Shown here piece by piece: positions 63,501-64,000 of a stretch of 64,000 nucleotides of DNA. Origin of the DNA: Casuarina equisetifolia (Eukaryota; Streptophyta; Magnoliopsida; Fagales; Casuarinaceae); assembly GCA_028551475.1 (NCBI GenBank), contig CM052358.1, forward strand, positions 3,102,501 through 3,166,500, in the 5' to 3' direction. Numbering within the stretch: position 1 is the stretch's first letter; every line of letters begins with the position of its first letter. The translations under genes and the position numbers were made by a program. Under the pieces are notes generated by a model, which saw only the letters and a program-made list of their open reading frames with translations, was not told where the DNA came from and searched no databases.

Positions 63501-64000
63501 ATTATAAACCTGCTTGCTTAGGACATTGACGTGATTTTCTTGAAACCATGCTTCTAGTGATTTAAGTGGTAATAAGCTCATAGGTTCACTTCCTGCTGCG
63601 CTTGTGCGAAGGTTTAAGGATGGGAAATTGGACTTGAGGTTAGCTTCTCTTTCCTGCCTCAAATCCTTAATTTTCTTCAAATGCTTAGAAAGATAATTTC
63701 ACTTATCCCTTTTCTCTCATTCCTTTCATCTCTCCCCTTACAATTGCCTACTTTACCCAGCAAACACCAGAAAAGCATGACTTCATTCCCCCCTTGCGAT
63801 ATAGTTATTCTTATTGGTTGATAACAGAATCATCTATCTTTTAATGACTTCTTTACCATGGGATCTTACCTGATGTACTTTATGCAAGATTGGACGAAAA
63901 TCCAGATCTTTGTCTGGAACCTCCATGCAAGAGAAACAAGAAAAATGCGTTTGTAATTCCGGTTGTTGAATCGGCTGTAGCGGTCCTGTTCCTCCTCCTC
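60586..64000 (+). pseudogene. Copy 5: inverted relative of copy 2, 5'-truncated and cut by the window end
   Basis: Exons on the plus strand: malectin 60,586-61,109 and 62,120-62,604; hinge 63,204-63,336; LRR 63,403-63,474 and 63,558-63,638; membrane exon from 63,889, running off the window (NPDLCLEPPCKRNKK, then the start of the helix). It follows copy 2 closely and, like it, lacks the first LRR exon. Damage: the signal-peptide exon is missing, a 2-bp loss in the first malectin exon after DYIDV leads to a stop shortly after, and the donor after the first LRR exon has changed from GT to AT. The second malectin exon is fully open (VYDRYWFARGFDNF). The kinase lies beyond the window and cannot be judged. 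As it stands it cannot make a receptor. Confidence 0.85.

Overview
This window looks like plant nuclear DNA, probably from a woody rosid-type dicot (the species guess is weak). It is AT-rich, with GT-AG introns, simple repeats and several generations of retroelement debris. Its core is a tandem and inverted cluster of one receptor family: LRR-I receptor-like kinases with a signal peptide, malectin-like ectodomain, two or three leucine-rich repeats, a membrane helix and an intracellular Ser/Thr kinase, the family of Arabidopsis SIRK/FRK1. I count five large copies and two small relics.

Layout. Copy 1 (minus, 1,684-12,175) is a pseudogene split by a 4.9 kb non-autonomous LTR element (5,671-10,535). 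Relic G (about 14,950-16,310) follows. Copy 2 (minus, 17,558-25,547) is nearly complete but has one frameshift in the kinase and has lost the metal-binding Asn of the catalytic loop. Between 26 and 39 kb lie relic H, a broken Ty1/copia fossil with a LINE fragment nested in it, duplicated intergenic repeats, and a 1.7 kb insertion with a GC-rich core that resembles a solo LTR. Copy 3 (minus, 39,359-47,841) is the only copy in which every exon, splice site and phase works: 13 exons, 2,646 coding bases, 881 residues. Copy 4 (minus, 50,098-55,736) is a sister of copy 1 without the LTR element. A truncated LTR element (about 57,900-58,727) marks the join to copy 5 (plus, 60,586 to the window end), an inverted relative of copy 2 that lacks its signal-peptide exon.

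History. Copies 1 and 4 share a stop codon and a frameshift, so their ancestor was already dead when duplicated. They are nearly identical far from the LTR element in copy 1 but about 10% different in the few hundred bases beside it. This suggests that gene conversion homogenised the pair except next to the insertion. Copies 2 and 5 share the in-frame loss of one LRR exon. All four copies whose kinase exons are in view carry Gln in place of the Glu of the kinase APE motif.

Function. Only copy 3 is expected to make a full receptor. Inverted W-boxes (WRKY sites) lie upstream of it and a single W-box upstream of copy 2, matching the known WRKY control of SIRK/FRK1. The other copies may matter as sources of antisense or small RNA, or as donors for gene conversion. 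No tRNA, rRNA or CRISPR was seen.
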